31,258 nt of DNA from RGIG3528 sp964653855 (GTDB lineage Bacteria > Bacillota > Clostridia > Lachnospirales > Lachnospiraceae), in NCBI GenBank assembly GCA_964653855.1, contig CAZZFV010000026.1:1-31258 (forward strand), read 5' to 3'. Of the stretch, positions 30,558-31,258 are shown piece after piece. The notes beneath the pieces are model-generated. The model did not search any database and was not told the origin of the DNA. It saw only the letters and a list, made by a program, of their open reading frames with translations. Numbering within the stretch: the stretch's first letter is position 1; every line of letters starts with the position of its first letter. The position numbers and the translations under genes were made by a program.

Positions 30558-31258
30558 TTAATTTTCTGTTTCGGCTTTTACCGGATAATTTCCCGTAAAG
30601 CATGCATCACAATAATCACATTTTCCGTTTGTAAGCGCGGGGAGCGACTTTATGTCGAGGAATCCCAGCGAATCGGCTCCGATTATATCACAAATTTCGT
30701 CAACGGTATGCTTGTTTGCGATAAGTTCGTCGGATTCCGGAATATCGGTTCCGAAAAAGCACGGGAAACGGAACGTGGGAGCGGAAATTCTCACATGAAC
30801 TTCCCTTGCGCCCGCATCCTTAAGCATCTTCACAATCCTTGCGCACGTTGTTCCGCGCACGATCGAATCGTCCACCATAACGATGCTTTTACCGGAAACC
30901 GCTTCGCGTAACGCATTTAACTTTATTTTTACGCCCGATTCGCGCGCCGATTGCTTCGGCTTAATGAATGTGCGTCCGACGTAACTGTTTTTCACAAATG
31001 CCGTGCCGTAAGGAATTCCCGATTCCATGGCATATCCCATTGCGGCAACGTTTCCCGAGTCCGGCACACCTGTCACAAGGTCTGCATGAGCCGGATGCAT
31101 TTTTGCAAGCTCTCTTCCCGCAAGTATTCTCGAATTGTAAACGGACATTCCGTCGATACGGCTGTCCGGTCGCGCAAAATAAATATATTCGAATATGCAA
31201 TGAGCGGTGCGTGTTTTACACATGCTTTTGTCTGATAAAACTTCGCCCGTCTTTGTGA
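30558..31258 (-). CDS. purF: Amidophosphoribosyltransferase, C-terminal half (5' end outside window)
   Basis: The frame stays open to the right edge of the window, so the gene is cut. The visible part (about 230 residues) is the phosphoribosyltransferase domain of PurF, which makes phosphoribosylamine from PRPP and glutamine. It contains CIFEYIYFARPDS, GVPDSGNVAAMGYA, FIKPKQSARESGVKIKLN and the PRPP loop IVMVDDSIVRGTT. Cysteines matching the four ligands of the structural 4Fe-4S cluster of the Bacillus enzyme are present (in CIFEY, in FPCFFG, and two in CDACFTG). It is therefore the oxygen-labile clustered type. The catalytic N-terminal Cys and glutaminase domain lie outside. Confidence 0.96.
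   Translation of the reverse strand, partial: TKTGEVLSDKSMCKTRTAHCIFEYIYFARPDSRIDGMSVYNSRILAGRELAKMHPAHADLVTGVPDSGNVAAMGYAMESGIPYGTAFVKNSYVGRTFIKPKQSARESGVKIKLNALREAVSGKSIVMVDDSIVRGTTCARIVKMLKDAGAREVHVRISAPTFRFPCFFGTDIPESDELIANKHTVDEICDIIGADSLGFLDIKSLPALTNGKCDYCDACFTGNYPVKAETEN

Noticed and set aside
1..31258. CRISPR arrays, tRNA or rRNA genes, intact transposases, phage genes
   Set aside because: No regularly spaced repeats, cloverleaf-like genes or transposase/integrase motifs were found on reading either strand.

Overview
This window is most likely from the chromosome of a Gram-positive, anaerobic-type Firmicute, probably class Clostridia and near the Lachnospiraceae or Oscillospiraceae. 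I infer this from the strong AGGAGG ribosome binding sites, the consensus SigA promoters, an L10 leader RNA, a clostridial-style atpZ-I-B-E-F-H-A-G-D-C operon, the DUF4358/MBOAT/DHHW gene set and a spore-germination-like GH18 gene. Base composition looks moderate throughout. No rRNA, tRNA, CRISPR array or intact insertion sequence was seen.

Layout. 1-640: the 3' part of an AbiEii-like toxin gene with two hairpins behind it. 687-4278 (minus): the translation/transcription cluster rpmG-secE-nusG-rplK-rplA-[L10 leader]-rplJ-rplL. It ends in a terminator where rpoB would normally follow. 4295-7864 (minus): deoB and a GH51 arabinofuranosidase. 7960-9909: a PAP2 membrane phosphatase (plus) converging on a GT2 glycosyltransferase (minus). 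10018-14777 (plus): an ECF sigma factor and a probable membrane-bound regulator, a structured non-coding interval, then a lipoprotein-MBOAT-DHHW operon for envelope polysaccharide acylation. 14921-22139 (minus): a complete F1Fo ATP synthase operon whose c subunit carries a sodium-type site. 22351-25837 (plus): trkA, trkH and a DUF402 protein. 25850-31258 (minus): purF (partial)-purB-GH18-sua5-rpiB, tightly packed.

Three points are the most informative. First, the regions upstream of rplK and upstream of rplA carry homologous structures. Their flanks match the L1-binding region of 23S rRNA, which suggests two separate L1 autoregulatory sites in one transcript. Second, the ECF sigma gene and the acylation operon 1.4 kb away share an exact bipartite upstream motif (CGAC-N15-GTCGTTATATATA). 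This suggests the sigma factor controls itself and an envelope-modification operon. Third, the ATP synthase is predicted to be Na+-coupled and sits back-to-back with a Trk K+ uptake operon, so ion-gradient and K+ functions are grouped.

Starts were adjusted wherever an upstream in-frame extension lacked a ribosome binding site (rplA, nusG, GH51, deoB, GT2, regulator, atpD, trkA, rpiB). All family assignments come from reading the protein sequences, not from database searches.
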